DNA of 6,138 bases from an uncultured bacterium (GTDB taxonomy: Bacteria > Bacillota_I > Bacilli_A > RF39 > UBA660). The stretch lies in contig CAJMOW010000084.1 of assembly GCA_905215145.1 (NCBI GenBank), positions 1 through 6,138 on the forward strand, given 5' to 3'. Below, one piece after another: positions 4,923 through 6,138 of the stretch. How positions within the stretch are numbered: the stretch's first letter is position 1; each line of letters starts with the position of its first letter. Both the position numbers and the translations under genes were made by a program. Under the pieces are notes generated by a model. It saw nothing but the letters and a program-made list of their open reading frames with translations, was not told the DNA's origin and ran no database searches.

Positions 4923-6138
4923 TTATCTTTTCCATCCTTTATTTTTTATAGATTCAAATATAAAATTCAACATGATAATTGCCGTCTCTCTCATAAAGAT
5001 AAAAATCATTATAAGGGTAGTTATAATATATACTACAAAACCAATAATTGAATTAAAAATAAATGCCGACACAATAAAAATACATACCTCAAAAATCACA
5101 AAAAGCAATTCTTTTGCTAAAGGTCTTATATCTTTAACATCCAATATGCAAATTAGATACCATATCATAGCAGAAATAAATGTACCTACAGAAAAGCTTT
5201 CTTTACATGGAGTAATTTTATAAAGTAATACATTTAATAAAAATCCGACCATAATAACAATTACAACTTGAATAAAATACCTTCTCTGTTGAAGTCTTGA
5301 TTTATACAAATTTACATAAATACTTTTTATAATTATGTAGAAAAATTGAGATGCAAATAAAAAAGTTATAACATTCAAAGATTGATAATACTTATCAAGA
5401 TATATTTCGAGTATAAATTTAACAGGAAAAAACGATGTCATTAAACATGCAGAAAAAATATTAATGTAATTTCTAAGTTGAATAATCCTTGTTTTTGATT
5501 GTATTCTGCATAAATAATTGTAAAATGTTATTGTTACTGGAGTAATTGCAATATTTAAAAAATTCTCTATACTAACCGCAAATGAATATTGTGCAAAATC
5601 AATTGTTGTTAATAATATTTTAGTAAACCATCTGTCCATACTTGTAAGTATTATTGAAGAGAAATTTCCGAACAGCAAAAGAATACCTTCCTTTATGTTA
5701 GAAATTAACTCATTAAATTCAAATATGCAAATCTTAATAGAATTAAATATTTTACTAAATTTTATCGTTAAAACAAAAAGCATAAAATAATCTACAATAA
5801 CATACCCTAAAACATACAAATAAGCATTATCACTTTTAATTATCAAAAGCAACATCATATTTGATACAAAATTAAGTGCGGTAACTATATTAATGACTCT
5901 CGAATAACTTTTGAACTGTCCAATAGCCTGATACATTCTTTTATAAAAATCAACCATATTATATCCAAAAATATCCAAAGAGAACAATATAAGTAATAAC
6001 TTGTTAAGTTTAATAGATGCAATAACCATTACTATAGATACAATCATCTGAAATATATTCATTGTAAAGATAGTGGTTTTCAAGCTTTTTTTATTTAAAT
6101 CTTTTAAATTTTTGCCACCATACCTTAAATACATTCCA
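4923..6138 (-). CDS. Wzx-type oligosaccharide flippase, N-terminus beyond the window
   Basis: A very hydrophobic protein, open to the right edge of the window, with 404 residues visible. About twelve membrane segments can be drawn; counting from the Met at 6134, these are roughly 25-41, 45-60, 82-99, 103-123, 148-165, 187-204, 224-240, 253-272, 288-305, 313-331, 343-361 and 363-381. The stretch SMDRWFTKILL (165-175) followed by AQYSFAVSIE and ITPVTITFYNYLC resembles the middle region of MATE/MOP-superfamily polysaccharide transporters from Firmicutes. These flip undecaprenyl-pyrophosphate-linked repeat units to the outer face of the membrane. The apparent Met at 6134 is probably internal. The frame continues upstream (Gly codon at 6137-6135), no ribosome binding site is visible, and family members usually carry one or two further helices and some 70-90 residues before the MYLRYGGK-like segment. 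It heads the visible cluster and ends four bases before the pyruvyl transferase gene. Confidence 0.83.
   Translation of the reverse strand, partial: GMYLRYGGKNLKDLNKKSLKTTIFTMNIFQMIVSIVMVIASIKLNKLLLILFSLDIFGYNMVDFYKRMYQAIGQFKSYSRVINIVTALNFVSNMMLLLIIKSDNAYLYVLGYVIVDYFMLFVLTIKFSKIFNSIKICIFEFNELISNIKEGILLLFGNFSSIILTSMDRWFTKILLTTIDFAQYSFAVSIENFLNIAITPVTITFYNYLCRIQSKTRIIQLRNYINIFSACLMTSFFPVKFILEIYLDKYYQSLNVITFLFASQFFYIIIKSIYVNLYKSRLQQRRYFIQVVIVIMVGFLLNVLLYKITPCKESFSVGTFISAMIWYLICILDVKDIRPLAKELLFVIFEVCIFIVSAFIFNSIIGFVVYIITTLIMIFIFMRETAIIMLNFIFESIKNKGWKR

Noticed and set aside
3673..5223. Plus-strand open frames at 3673-3885, 4049-4249 and 4903-5223.
   Set aside because: All are antisense to well-supported minus-strand genes with clear family motifs, and none has a convincing start signal or recognisable protein.
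1..6138. CRISPR array, tRNA or rRNA gene, toxin-antitoxin pair.
   Set aside because: No regularly spaced repeats, no cloverleaf with a CCA-like end and no small paired genes were seen on either strand.

Overview
The window looks like part of a low-GC Firmicutes chromosome, most likely a gut or rumen Lachnospiraceae relative of Lachnospira/Eubacterium. This is inferred from the strong AT bias, the AGGAGG-like ribosome binding sites, the secreted carbohydrate-active-type protein at the left edge and the family types present. No rRNA or other marker gene is available to fix the taxon. All intact genes lie on the minus strand.

Layout from left to right. (1) Positions 1-517 hold the 5' part of a secreted protein gene with a clear signal peptide, an AAGGAGAGG ribosome binding site, a sigma-A-type promoter with an extended -10, and a tandem 12-bp repeat just upstream. 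(2) Positions about 690-1580 contain no intact gene but are not random spacer. Reading through stops and frameshifts, I see a decayed IS21-type istA remnant on the plus strand (about 692-1001) and a decayed IS66-type tnpA/tnpB remnant on the minus strand (about 1048-1565). Their truncated ends nearly abut at about 1002-1047. (3) Positions 1587-6138 are the 3' part of a minus-strand surface-polysaccharide gene cluster, transcribed from right to left: a Wzx-type flippase (N-terminus cut by the window edge), a polysaccharide pyruvyl transferase family protein, an iron-sulfur protein of the F420 hydrogenase/dehydrogenase beta-subunit family, and a membrane acyltransferase of the acyltransferase-3 family.

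The four cluster genes are spaced 4, 14 and 87 bases apart, so the first three almost certainly share a transcript and the fourth probably does. The logic is typical of a capsule or exopolysaccharide locus. The pyruvyl-transferase-like and redox proteins would alter or decorate a lipid-linked repeat unit in the cytoplasm, the flippase would move it across the membrane, and the acyltransferase would add an O-acyl group. The cluster is markedly more AT-rich than the secreted-protein gene: 9 G+C of 60 in 5701-5760 and 14 of 60 in 6001-6060, against 23 of 60 in 181-240. Together with the adjoining insertion-sequence debris, this fits a horizontally exchanged, variable surface-glycan locus next to core chromosome. 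The least understood element is the tightly coupled pyruvyl-transferase/iron-sulfur-reductase pair, whose joint chemistry is not established.
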